A stretch of DNA of 64,000 bases from Dichetophora obliterata. Taxonomy: Eukaryota; Arthropoda; Insecta; Diptera; Sciomyzidae. The position numbers and the translations under genes are program-made. The stretch spans positions 126,238,920 through 126,302,919 of the forward strand of contig OY986438.1 of the NCBI GenBank assembly GCA_963920525.1, given 5' to 3'. The notes beneath the pieces were generated by a model. The model was given only the letters and a program-made list of their open reading frames with translations. It was not told where the DNA came from and did not search any database. Positions 44,877 to 55,806 of this stretch are shown here, piece after piece. Position 1 is the stretch's first letter. Each line of letters opens with the position of its first letter.

Positions 44877-45532
44877 ATGAAATGTATCTGCTAAAGATAG
44901 GAAACGACGACACGTAAGCGATTGAGTCACTGAGCAGTGGCGATTTGGTACGAATTTATTACATTTATCCGCCCCGGACAAAGTGTAGGAAATTATAAAC
45001 AGTTTTTTTACTTCAGTTAGGTTAAGAACTTAAAGAAGTGCAACTAAGCATAACGTATTCGGACCATTCTAATATTTTACATAAGTGTTCGCAATTAGCT
45101 TTTTATTGTGAATTTAGGTAAATAAATTCAATAATAGTCGATGCATTTTGAGGAATTTTAGAAACCGAGTTAAAAAGTGATTCTAACAAGATCTTTAGTA
45201 AATACTACAAGAACATTAGTAAATGTTTTTCTGCACTTCGTGCCTTTCACAAATATCTGTAAAGGTACGTCGAATTGTGACCTTATATTATTCATATCAA
45301 TGCATGCAAAAATCAATGATTGTTACCAGGCGCGTCCGCCGGAGAAGTTTTGGAGGTTGAAACCCCCCGAAATGAACGAATTAAAAAGAGCTTCGAGAGA
45401 ACACTCAGCACAACATGGCAGCCGTTGTGTGTTTATGGTCACGACAAAGATTTCTAGATGACATTGCACATTGAAAAAAAAAATAAAAATACTCAATTTA
45501 AAATATTTATTGCGACATGCTTTAAATATAAT
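44877..45532. other. Non-coding DNA
   Basis: Nothing recognised. Confidence 0.4.
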
Positions 45533-45540
45533 ATATATAG

Positions 45541-45849
45541 TAGGGCGGGTCAATTTGTATGGACGAATTTTTTGGGGGTCTGGCTCAGCGAAATTCGTAA
45601 AATACATGTAATTTCAAGACTTTTTCTCCACTACAGCATATACAAATTCTGAAAAAAAGCTGTGCGGACTTTCGTAAATAGATTTTGTTCTCAATTATAA
45701 AATATGAATGTATGAATGTATGTGTATGAATCTATTTACGAAAGTCCGCACAGCTTTTTTTCAGAATTTGTATATGCTGTAGTGGAGAAAAAGTCTTGAA
45801 ATTACATGTATTTTACGAAGTTCGCTGAGCCAGAATTTGACCCGCCCTA
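45541..45849. mobile_element. Palindromic hAT MITE
   Basis: 309 bp with ends TAGGGCGGGTCAA and inverse, and an exact 8-bp duplication ATATATAG (45533-45540, 45850-45857). Arms of about 130 bp are nearly identical apart from an extra segment of about 20 bp near the left end. The 8-bp duplication supports hAT. Confidence 0.9.
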
Positions 45850-45857
45850 ATATATAG

Positions 45858-46640
45858 ACTTAAAATTTTTTTAAGTAAACTGAGGGAATATGTGTTAAAA
45901 TTTAATGAAACTGTGTTCATAGTAGAGCTTGAAACAATTTAATTTAACTTTAACTCAAATGCTTGTACAGTTCAATTTAAAACAAATGTTTTTTTTCAAA
46001 ACAATGTTTTAAAATATCTTTTTATAGTAAAAATTAACAGTTTGTAAACATGAAACAAAAAACTTTAAAACAAAAACTTAAGTATTGAAAAAGAAAATAT
46101 TTTAAAATATAATTTGAAGATATCGTTCTTATAATAAAATTAAACCGCCAATTCTCTAATGCCATTTTTTATTTTTTAGAGTTTTCGGCGACCCCCGGAA
46201 TCCCTGGAGTACCATATTTTAACTGCAAACGATAAAATTTGCGTTATATTGCGGCTTTAAATATTGAAATATTTTAAATATTAGAGTAATAAATTAGTTC
46301 TCATTTCATCTAATGTTCGTTATGTTACCAATTTACAAAATATTTTCACACAATCAAATGTAAAATCTGGGTTTTTCTCAGCTTGGTCTCAATTGTCAGG
46401 CAATTATTGTCAAAGCTTCTACTCCACATAATTTTTCAATTCATTCTCAGATAGCGAAGTATTTTTTGTTATTGCAAAGAAATAATAAGAAAATATTATT
46501 AAAAAAGATGAGTTTATAGTTGAAAATTTAATACGCTTATTTTGCATTTTATTTTTTAGAAACGCAAAAGTATTAAATTTCTATTTTAAAATTATATTTC
46601 TATTTTAGTGTAAATAAACAATTTTTTTCCAAAATAAATT
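45858..46640. other. Non-coding AT-rich DNA
   Basis: Nothing recognised. Confidence 0.45.
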
Positions 46641-46649
46641 TTTTGTTTG

Positions 46650-47345
46650 TTTTTAAATGCATTTTCTTCTCGATAAGATAATATAAAATAAACTGGCCTT
46701 TTCAACCCTTGCAAGGACTTTGACCTAGCTTCTATTGATCAATTGTGTTGTGCGTGTTTTTAAATGTTTGATCACAAATGACCGAGAACTGGACCTACGT
46801 GTGTTATGCCGACTCCAAACGGCTTATGTTCTCAAGAAGCTTTACATGGCAATTTTAACACTCTGAGGTTTGCCATTGTCTGCAGAGAGGTGACGACCGA
46901 ACAGAAAAATTAATTCAATTGAAAAAACTTTCTGTCTGAGCTGGAATTGAACCCGGGCTACCGCAGTTCTTTAGCTTAGGGGTCACGCACTCTACCCACT
47001 AGGCTACGGCCGCCACATCTTCTTCTCGATAGGTGGTATAAAAAAATCAGTTCTTTTCAGCCGGTTTAAAGTTATTTTGGTCCGAATTTGTCGGAAAAAA
47101 ATTGCATTTTAATAAGGGCACTTGTAGCTACAACCTTTACTACAATTATTAAACTTTTGATCCCCGTAGCGGTGGAAAATTGTAACCAAGCCTTATAATA
47201 GAAGTTTTGGTTGTCGTAATCTTATTAATTAGCACTTTGATTTTTTTGTTTCCGATAAATTGGGACCAAAATATATTGACATGGGCTGAAAAGGACTACT
47301 TTTTTATGCCATCTAGCGAGGAGAAGAAGAAAAAAGAAATTTTTT
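46650..47345. repeat. Inverted-repeat element split by SINE copy B
   Basis: With the SINE set aside, the left arm (about 46650-46675 plus 47032-47105) matches the complement of the right arm (about 47255-47345), e.g. AGTTCTTTTCAGCC facing GGCTGAAAAGGACT. The SINE's target duplication lies within the left end. Confidence 0.65.
46676..47019 (-). mobile_element. tRNA-derived SINE (family 1, copy B)
   Basis: Minus-strand head with A box TAGTGGGTAGAG and B box GGTTCAATTCC, and a body closely similar to copy A over its whole length. It is flanked by the 12-bp duplication TTCTTCTCGATA (46664-46675, 47020-47031). High similarity to copy A suggests a fairly young family. Confidence 0.9.
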
Positions 47346-49659
47346 TAAGTCTCTATGTGTTGTAGTCTTATCAGCATAAATATAAAGGCTACTTGAATGC
47401 GTTGAAACAGTTTTTACGCCATAACTTCTGAACCCTTAAACAACACACTTTCATTTCATATCTTTTGAAAGTAATGGAACGTAAAAAAATGAAAATAATG
47501 AAAATGAAAAAAATTATAGCGCCTGTTGCTGGCATGGTATTAAACTTTAAAATTAATAATGCGTCATGCTACTCCAATTTTTTCATAAGTTTTATATTTT
47601 TTCTTCAAAATATAGACCCTCAAAATAGACCCTATTTTGGCATTCACATGGCCGGATTTGGTTTTCTAAAAAATAAACTAATCTAAGCACAAAATTTGAG
47701 CCAAATCGGAGATGGTCAGTGCAACTGATGTTACACTTCAATGTAAAATGGGCGACATATTGAAAACAATTTGTTCCTACTTTGACGAAATTTTTTATAA
47801 CATATTGTGAAAAAAAATTGCTTGAAACATTTTTTCAATTTTATATGAGAAATCATGCATTGTTATTAAAAGGCATTGCATTCAATTTAAAAACGTGATG
47901 ATTTTTTAGGCTTCTGTGCAGTTATCTATATGCATGTATTCTGTATGCATTACCAAATTATGTATTAACTTTAAACTGTGATAAAAATTCTGTATGTCAA
48001 AATTCTGCAAAATATGAACTAAGAACAACTAAGGTTAATAAGCTTAAAATAACAACTTTTCGTACAAAGGCAGATAGTTTATTCTTAAAAAACACCATTT
48101 TATATCCCAAATACAGTTAAAATGTTTTAAATGGAGAGCTGACTTTTTGAGAGCAAAATGTTTAAAACATAGTATTTTGAAATACAGGTTTTTAGACAAA
48201 CAGTATTTTAAAAATACTGTAAAAATTACAGCAGAAAATTGACAAGCACAATACTGACCCACTCCCGATTTTTTCAGTGTATATATTGATTTTGAAAAAT
48301 ATTTTGTACCCCATATTTGAAGGCACTGCTTGAGTCAGACAAATCAACCGATAACGTTTATTTATAAAATATATGTATATTATTATTATAAATGTATTAT
48401 TTATATAAAAAAAAATTGGAATAAGTCTAAAAAAAAAAAATTAAAAATACACTGAGATTTTTTTCTGGGTTCGCGCCTGACTGTTGCTATTGTTTTGCTT
48501 AAGAAATGTTTAAAACAGCCAGCAGCAGTAGCAAGACGATTTCAAATTCAGTCACTTGTTGCTATTGTTGTACAAGATTGTTGATGAGGTATACACAAGA
48601 ACGATTTATAGATTTGAAAATGTGAAAATACAACAACGGTGTAAATTTTGATGCTTTGGCTAACTTGGCAGCAGTAATTTTTAACCCTGTTTCTTTCGAC
48701 TTATGGGTCTGAATGGTGATTACGTCAGCAGTGCATACTTTTTCGAATTTTCTACAAAATTTAGTAAATTTTGGACGGAAAACATATGGCAGCCCTACTT
48801 GTCTTAAAAATTGGAGGGAGGTTAAAAATTGCAACAAATCTGCTTACGTAATACTTGAACGGTCCCTTATTTGATATTGCATAGAATTTATTTGTTTTCA
48901 AAATTGAAGAAGTGTCTTTAATAAAATAACTTAAAGGTTTTGTTTTAATATTTTCACATATTTCATTAGTTATTTTATTGGAATCTAAGACTATGAAGAA
49001 TGTTTGACAGAAATCTTCTGAAAAATAAAGGAGGTTTACTGAGATAGATGTATTGGAAAATGTCGGAAATATTTGTTTGCATTGTCATAACTTGAAATTT
49101 CTTTTCTTACATTCTGAGTTGATGATTATTGCATACAAAAAATATATTGTTTTATATTAAAAAATGGTTTTGATGTTAAAATAACTGTTTGTTAACACAG
49201 TATCCGTTAACCAAATTACTATAAAAATACCTATCGTATTCCGTTATTTCTCTTATCTAAAGACTTTTCATAGAAAATGTGTTGTGCTACGAAAATGTAT
49301 ATATTTCAAGATATTTGAGTATTTTTAATGTCAAAACAACAAGAATTTTTGAAAGTATTGTATTCGTAACAAGTTTTGCTTAGTTTATTTGCATTTCAAT
49401 ATATACACTTACAATTTAATCATATTAAACTCATCCTACCTTTCATATAAATTAATGTTATCAAAATGGTGAAACCATCATACATTCGACTAAAAACAAT
49501 TCATTGACGTGATATTTTTTCTTAAGTTTTGATAATTCAAATGTACTTTGAGTTTAAAATTTGCAAAAGTTTTATAAAATTCATGACTTTCCCAAATACA
49601 AAATGACGTCCTCAAAAAAAAAAAAAAACTTTTAATACTTTAAATATTTTTCGCCAATG
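47346..49659. other. Non-coding AT-rich DNA
   Basis: 2.3 kb without a recognisable gene or bounded repeat. Confidence 0.5.
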
Positions 49660-49697
49660 CACTATGGGCAAAAAAACGATATTTTTGGCATTAATTG
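49660..49697 (+). repeat. Left terminal inverted repeat of Transib copy 1
   Basis: CACTATGGG heptamer-like start, an A-rich spacer, then TATTTTTGGCATTAATT. It pairs with 52902-52939. Confidence 0.88.
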
Positions 49698-50302
49698 TAG
49701 TTTTAAAGCTATACCTTTAAAATTTTGCACGAATTTAACTAACATCAAAATGGAATTTTGATTTTTTTTTATTTGGACCACGCCTTCTTCCGCCTACCCA
49801 TTAAAACATTAGGTCAGGTTTTGGCATAAATTCTGCATGGGTGCTCCTCGGCTTTTTTATTTTCGTTATTTGAAATATATATCACTAGAAAGCTGTTTCA
49901 AGAATCTGTAAGTTTGCATCTAAAAATATTTTATTATATTAACCCATTAGGGGCCAGTACTAAAAAAACAATTTCTTAACCTCACTTTTTGGAAAAACCA
50001 CTTAAATTTAATGTGTTTATTTTTTGGTAGAGTCAGATGATAGACAAGGCTTCAGCCTTTTTGTTAAGGTATAAAACTGCTCATTAACCCTTCAAAGACC
50101 GGGGATATTTAAATTAGGCGTACATTTTATTTTCCTAAAACTTTGTTAAAGCTTAAATTATTGAATAAGATAGTTGAATAAAGGTAAGTTGAATTAAAGT
50201 AAGGTTGGCTCAACCGGATCACTGAAAAAAAAAAATCATATGAGACAAATTCTTATATGCCTTTGTCATTTTACAAACCATATATGAATATAGATTTTCT
50301 AG

Positions 50303-51322
50303 TTAATCGTCTTCATTTTCTTCTTCCAACTCAATATTCTCCAGTCCAAAACTGTCAATTTCGTCGGCCTCATCGTCTTCTGCTTCATTTTCATCACCTT
50401 CTAATGTGTCTGAAAAGTCAATACCAGGTGTTTTGAAAAGGGCAATGACTTCTCTGGGCAGGCTCTTCTTTTTGTTGGTATTTTTTCGTTTTGTTAAACT
50501 TAGGGTGGACATTAATGGGTCTGCAGAAGCCAATGCTCTATTAAAAACGTCTGTCATATTATCCAATCGGCTACATTTTCTTGCATGCGATCTCCTGTCG
50601 CTTTTATACAGCTTGTTTCTCGCTTCTGATGCATTTTCTCCTAGAACTCCAACAGGAAGTATGCAAGTATCCATTATTTGGTGCCCATGTACCAAAATTT
50701 TGTGCACAGTTGGAGACATTGGATACCAAGAATACTTTTCAAAATACATATTGAATGTTTGGCCACAAAAGTTTTTGAATTTTTCTGTATCAATCTTATA
50801 TTCACAAGAGATGGCAATCAATATAATGTAAAAGTGTTTGAGAATATTTAAATCGAAATTTAAAATGGAAGATAAAAGCTCAACATTTCTAAATGCTCTT
50901 CTTGCAGTATTTCCGTCGTTGCTATTTCCACTACCATTTTGTTTGGGTTTGTCTACATTGATACCCATTTCCGTCCACAACCTTTTTTGAAGGTACTGTT
51001 TTCGCAAAGAGACTTTGACTTTGTCATCATTTTTAACACGCCATATCTTTAATTCCATTCTATACGAGATTTTTAATACAAATTCCAAAAATCTTATCCA
51101 TGCATGTAAAGGGCTTACGCCATATTTAAGATTATTTGGTTTAACGCAAAAGATTTTCGAGTTGAAGTCATCGATTTTTAACAGTTGATTTGGCTTAGCA
51201 CCACATAGTGGGCATGGTTGACATGAGTTGGTACCAGTTAAAATATTCAGAACTTTACCATCTATAAGAGTCATATGTGCTTCATATTTAACAAGAATGT
51301 TTTTGCCCTTGTGTACATTCAT
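50303..51322 (-). CDS. Transib transposase, central and C-terminal catalytic segment
   Basis: 339 codons overlapping the previous segment by 35 bases in another frame. Landmarks: MTLIDGKVLN, whose Asp (51260-51262) corresponds to RAG1 Asp708; a CQPCPLCG zinc-type pair; SPLHAWIRFLEFVLKISY; NDGNTARRAF, the counterpart of the RAG1 MNGNFARK motif; and GENASEARNKLYKSDRRSHA, whose Glu in EARNK (50624-50626) corresponds to RAG1 Glu962. It ends in an acidic tail (EGDENEAEDDEADEID...EENEDD). It cleaves DNA at CACTATG-type ends in the family model. The internal ATG at its start is not a separate gene start. Confidence 0.82.
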   Translation of the reverse strand: MNVHKGKNILVKYEAHMTLIDGKVLNILTGTNSCQPCPLCGAKPNQLLKIDDFNSKIFCVKPNNLKYGVSPLHAWIRFLEFVLKISYRMELKIWRVKNDDKVKVSLRKQYLQKRLWTEMGINVDKPKQNGSGNSNDGNTARRAFRNVELLSSILNFDLNILKHFYIILIAISCEYKIDTEKFKNFCGQTFNMYFEKYSWYPMSPTVHKILVHGHQIMDTCILPVGVLGENASEARNKLYKSDRRSHARKCSRLDNMTDVFNRALASADPLMSTLSLTKRKNTNKKKSLPREVIALFKTPGIDFSDTLEGDENEAEDDEADEIDSFGLENIELEEENEDD

Positions 51323-52130
51323 AGATGTGTTCTTGGATGTTTTTAATTTGAATATCTAACTTACTATTTTCACTTAAAATAAGTTCAGTAGTTTCTTTTA
51401 TAAATTCCATTTTTAGAGGCCGACAGAATCTGACAGACTGTGGAGAGTTATTTAGCCAAATAACTCTATTTAGCTCATCTATTAATTTCAATGGAACTAT
51501 GGTTGTCACAAAGAGTGAATGGTCTAGTCCAATATGTTCATCCAATTCAAAACGTTGTTTATATGAACTCTGTCCTGTCGAACCATCGAACCCATAACTT
51601 ACAATTAATTTGCAATGTGTTGGTGCAGCAACATCAAGGACGTCCTTCTGCATTTCAAGTATGCGATCAGCTGTATGGTCCAGTAAATTTTGCATTGTTA
51701 CTTCTGTTTTAGTATCACAATAGCTGATTTCCTTAGGTCTGCATTTCAATTTTGATTTTACAATCTCAGAGTAAGGGGGATAAATGTCACATCCGTGCTG
51801 CTTATTTAGCGCTTTCATGTTAATGTATTGCTGCTTTGTAAAGCCATTTTCAATTAAAAAAGCTAATGCTTCATCAGCACTTATTGGCAACGGATCACTT
51901 CTTTCCAGTTTCCTTATAATTCCTGTTATGTTCTCGTTTGTAACAGCTTTTTTCAACACAAATGCAATTTGTTTTTCGTTTGATTTTTTAGCTGAAACGG
52001 AAGCAGCGTGCAATAAAAGAGGTGTTGAATGTTTTTGTTCTGCGGCAAGCTCAGATGCTAACTTTCTCTTCAAACGGGGCCCTGCATCAGTATAGTCTAA
52101 ATACCTCCGACCTCGTTTATTGCCGGGCAA
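51288..52130 (-). CDS. Transib transposase, N-terminal and first catalytic segment
   Basis: An open segment of about 280 codons in one frame; its first codon is TTG, so it is not a true start. It carries GRRYLDYTDAGPRLKRKLAS (the basic region common to Transib proteins), GFTKQQYINMK, and VSYGFDGSTGQSSYKQ. The Asp of FDGSTG (codon 51585-51587) is the counterpart of RAG1 Asp600. NSPQSVRFCRPLKMEFIKET follows, as in other Transib proteins. The frame ends at 51288, a few codons past the shift into the next segment. Confidence 0.8.
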   Translation of the reverse strand: MPGNKRGRRYLDYTDAGPRLKRKLASELAAEQKHSTPLLLHAASVSAKKSNEKQIAFVLKKAVTNENITGIIRKLERSDPLPISADEALAFLIENGFTKQQYINMKALNKQHGCDIYPPYSEIVKSKLKCRPKEISYCDTKTEVTMQNLLDHTADRILEMQKDVLDVAAPTHCKLIVSYGFDGSTGQSSYKQRFELDEHIGLDHSLFVTTIVPLKLIDELNRVIWLNNSPQSVRFCRPLKMEFIKETTELILSENSKLDIQIKNIQEHIYECTQGQKHSC

Positions 52131-52901
52131 GCCGCAATCACTTATTTCAATAGTTATATTGGATGCAAGCCAACGCGAGTGTTTTTTTTAAATCGGTCAA
52201 GTATTCGATTGCATTTTGGCAAATTTAATTTTATGAAAGCAATAAATTGCTTGACTTTTTTGTAATTAACTGATGTTGCTCATCTGATAAGTTTTGCTGT
52301 TTAATGTTCTCCAAAATAAATTCTTTTACACTATCTGCTTGTCGATTTTTGCTGCTCCAAACTTCAAGCAGTGTTGAATGGCAAAACTCGTATGAAACTA
52401 CAAAATGAAGTTTTTTCCCAAATGGAACAAAAAGGAACAAAAAGTGTTAATGATGTTTGATTATATACAGTTTGATTAATAACTTTTAAAAGAAATATTG
52501 CAAATACCTTTCTATACACAGAAGTTATATTCCACACAACACACGTATGTTTGTTAGTTTCGACCAATAATAACACACCAACAAAACACTGAATTACTAG
52601 ACAATAACACACAACTATTTTTTAAACTATATCACAAATTGTTTTACATACCTTGTCTAACTTCCTCCATATTTAAACTTTTTCACAATGTTTACAATTA
52701 ATGTTTTACTCACGATCAAAGTTAGTAAAAATTTCGCGCGCATTTTCTGTTCATAATGCAACCTTGAAACAGCTGACTTTTTTCCTTTCATAAAATAACA
52801 GGGTGTAACATAAAAATAATAAAAAAAAAACGTTTATATAACCGTTAGAGTATACGAATTCAAAAAAACGAAAGCAGATTTTAAATTAAAAAAAAAAAAT
52901 T

Positions 52902-52939
52902 GAATTTATGCCAAAAATAGCCACGTTTTACCCATAGTG
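52902..52939 (-). repeat. Right terminal inverted repeat of Transib copy 1
   Basis: Read on the minus strand it starts CACTATGGGTAAAACGTGG and runs into TATTTTTGGCATAAATT. It is upstream of exon 1, so the promoter is expected just inside it. Confidence 0.88.
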
Positions 52940-53390
52940 CTTTGGTTGCTATGGCAACTGATGCAAAATGGAGATATCAAAGCTGTTTTGTGTCACACAA
53001 AGAAAAGAAATAAATAAATTTCATGTAAGTTTTTAAAAAAAACAAACTGTTATTGAACGCTCGTTTTATGTTTTCTTTTCATTGACGTTCGTTGACCGCA
53101 GCTCGCGAGAAAGGTAGTCGTCAAGGCTACCTAATAAATACCTTTACCATGCATAACCGTTTGCTTTCTCAACTCACTTTTCTCTTTAAGAGAGCATTCG
53201 TTTTCAGAACCAGTTATGCCGTATTCACAGTTTTAACTGTAAATGACGGATTTTGGAACACGCTTACAGGTTTTTTAAATTACTCGTAGTGCAAATAACA
53301 GTTTCCTTAAAACTTCAGATGTGAAATAATAAATTAAAATATTGTTACTTATTTTTTATATTTTTGATAATTAATGTTATAAAAACAATT
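52940..53390. other. Non-coding DNA with one arm of a distant inverted repeat
   Basis: The stretch 53050-53140 (GACCGCAGCTCGCGAG, GGTAGTCGTCAAGGCTACCT) is inverted at about 55365-55460. No gene seen. Confidence 0.5.
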
Positions 53391-53820
53391 GGGGCTGCAG
53401 GCTGGCAATGTAGAGCAATGTATTTTTTATGTTATAAACACAATCCACATCACACGCCGAACTTGTCTTGAGGCTACAGAACACGCTGTAGCCGAACAAT
53501 TTTTATTTTCTAATATGACAAGCGTGTATTGGAAAACAAATAACAAAGTCTGTGTTCAAACGCGAATCTAATGGTTGAATTAATCCAAATTTGTGGTTTG
53601 TTTTCCCAAAACCACAAACATTAAGCGAAAACTAACTTCGAACATAATCAAAATGTTCAAGACCTGAATCAATTATTCAAATAGAGTAAAAAAGAACAAA
53701 AGAAGGGATTAGTTTAATCATTCGATTGTCGTCTGAATATTGTAGCCAAAGATTGTATTCCACACTCCAGCAATAGTTCTACACGCCAGTGGAACTTACA
53801 CGTCGCACGACCGTAGCCCC
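53391..53820. repeat. Possible MITE with GGGGCT ends
   Basis: Left GGGGCTGCAGGC, right end the inverse of GGGGCTACGGTC, both flanked by AATT (a palindrome, so weak as a duplication). About 430 bp, non-coding. Confidence 0.45.
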
Positions 53821-54029
53821 AATTGTATTTATGTATAACATAAAAAAAATTTTATAAATAAAGCTCTGTGACTACATTGCAGACCTGGAACTATATTCCA
53901 TCATTGCAGTTATACCGTTCCTGTAATAACATGGAAGGCTGCAAATTGAATTGGCTTAAATTAAATTTTTAAAAACTTATCTACCATTTATATCGCAAAT
54001 GAGTTGACATTTGACAAATGTTATAATCA

Positions 54030-54371
54030 TTGACGAATTGCAAGAAGCATCATTGATGATGAATGGCGCGAATTACGTCAAAGTAATTTAGGCGATTTAA
54101 ATTTAAATGCTGACAGTAATATTGAATTTGTTTGGAAATCTTTCTTGAAAATAAAAAGAAGCGATGGCATTAAGCATTTCCTCTTTTGGGAAAAATGGTT
54201 TCTGCTGCTCTATGCATTCCAATATCCACTTCAAATGTAGAAGGAATATTTTCAGTAATTAATGTTAATAAAACAAAACTTAAAAGTAAGTTAAAGATTC
54301 CCGCACTTTGTGGTATTCTAAAAAAAAAAGATCTCTTAAAAAATAATGCAGCAAACTGTATTCAATTTTAG
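54030..54371 (+). pseudogene. hAT transposase C-terminal relic
   Basis: The frame DDEWRELRQSNLGDLNLNAD leads into IEFVWKSFLKIKRSDGIKHF. A shift near 54178 then leads to ALCIPISTSNVEGIFSVINV and NKTKLKSKLKIPALCGIL. The second part is the hAT dimerisation block (usually PISNA(S/T)VER(V/I)FS...KT(K/R)LRN(R/K)). Only the C-terminus survives. Confidence 0.75.
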
Positions 54372-55138
54372 AATTTTTTGGGGTTTTTGTTAAGCATTAC
54401 CACTCTTTGGGAAAAATTAGAATTTTTTTATTTCAAATGTAACCACTAGTGCACTATATATCTCGACCGAAAAGGTAAAAGGGCTTAAACGCCTTTAAAC
54501 CCATGCACAATGGTCCCAATGACCACTATTGCTGGCCAAAACCTACTTTTTTCACACTCATTGTTATTGTTTAATTTTTATTGTAACCTATTAGTAAATA
54601 CTTCAAAACAAACAAAAATGCACTTTGTTTTTGTAAATACTAATTTACCGTTTAACCGTAAACTATCAAAGTTGAGCTTTCTGAGTAAAATTGTGAAATT
54701 GTGAAAGGTTTTTAAATTATTGTTCTTGCTTAAAAAGAAAAGTTTAAAAAAAAGTAAAATATCGAAAATAACAGTGATAGTAAGTAATTAAATTTTTATG
54801 TTTGTAACTTTTAAATAAAGATCTGGTGCTGTGATAAAATCAGTTGCTTAAGGTAACCTATAATATTATTGTGTTTCTTTAATTTTTAAGTTCGTATGGA
54901 CTTGCAAAATTTTGCCCCAGTTTTCCCACCCCTAAAAAAAAAAATAAAAAAATAGTAATTTGGGATGTAAAAAGCTTGATTTATTATGTTTTGTGTTGCG
55001 ATTTTTAAGAAAAACGTTTTTCCAAACAGGTGCTTCAAAAATTCCGAGCTTTTTCAAGTTTGGCGAAATGAAAATGCCAAAGATAAAAACATGCCAGTGT
55101 TATGAACTATTTGCTTGAAAAAATGGCGATGAAAATAT

Positions 55139-55806
55139 TGACATTAGCTGCGTTCCATTCGCTTCAAAAGAATCCAGATTATTTTTATTTTTACATGCAA
55201 TTCAAAAACAAAAATATCAATCCTATAACAAATAGGATTATTTTTGCTATCCATATAAAATTGTAATATAGCCTTTACAAAATTTGAAACACAGGTGCCG
55301 CACCTGTTTATTTTTATGGGCTGTCATTTCATTTTTTGAATTATTTGTTCGCTTGATACAATGACTCTTAGGTAGCCATGACAGCTACCTATTTACTCAC
55401 GGGCTGCGACCATCGAATGTTAAACAAAAGAAAACAAAACAAACCGCGTGTGTCACACACATTGAACGCATTCAGCGAAGCTAACAATTGCACTTAAATT
55501 ATTTATATAATAACATAAAAATAATAATTAAATTAAATAATTTATAATTCTTCTGAGGTTAAGAGTAAAACATATTCAGAGAAAAACATCGTTCACTAAG
55601 ATATCGCTACGATAACAGTTCACAACAGTTTTGAACGATACACGCTCTCATGACACCTAATAGTAATTGTTTCATAATTGCTTGTTTAAATTTAATTGCA
55701 AATGGACTGCAACGGTAGAGCCCTCTACGAGTCGTTTTTCTTGCCGTTCCTTTGAGAAAATTTGTTATCTCGATTATATTAAGGCAAAAGAAACGCAGCT
55801 AATGTA
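55139..55806. mobile_element. Putative MITE with ACATTAGCTGCGTT ends
   Basis: ACATTAGCTGCGTTCCATTCG at 55139 faces AACGCAGCTAATGT at 55793-55806, so the ends are inverted. The interior includes 55455-55640, a partial relative of the MITE at 7566-7940. No coding content; no exact target duplication. Confidence 0.5.

Larger units (their letters stand above)
50303..52670 (-). pseudogene. Transib transposase gene with small first exon and three frameshifts
   Basis: Gene model on the minus strand. Exon 1 (52652-52670) has an ATG and reads MEEVRQ, ending at a GTATGT donor. A 254-bp GT-AG intron (52398-52651) follows. Exon 2 starts at 52397, phase-matched (VSYEFCHSTLLEVW). Exon 2 then changes frame three times: near 52263 (AAAAAAG), near 52188 (A-run in TTTAAAAAAAACAC), and near 51300 (GGGCAAAAACA). 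All three are in or beside A-runs. Reading across them gives a continuous Transib-like protein of roughly 690 residues. It may be a recently dead copy, or an intact one with assembly errors in homopolymers. Confidence 0.8.
49660..52939 (-). mobile_element. Transib DNA transposon (copy 1), nearly intact
   Basis: 3,280 bp. The left end CACTATGGGCAAAAAAACG and the right end, read inward, CACTATGGGTAAAACGTGG are followed on both sides by TATTTTTGGCAT(T/A)AATT. This is the RSS-like terminus of Transib: CACWATG heptamer, spacer, A/T-rich inner block. The minus strand encodes a RAG1-related transposase with all three catalytic residues. Flanks CAATG (49655-49659) and CTTTG (52940-52944) do not form an exact 5-bp duplication. 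The flanks may have mutated, or the element may have arisen by recombination. Confidence 0.88.
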
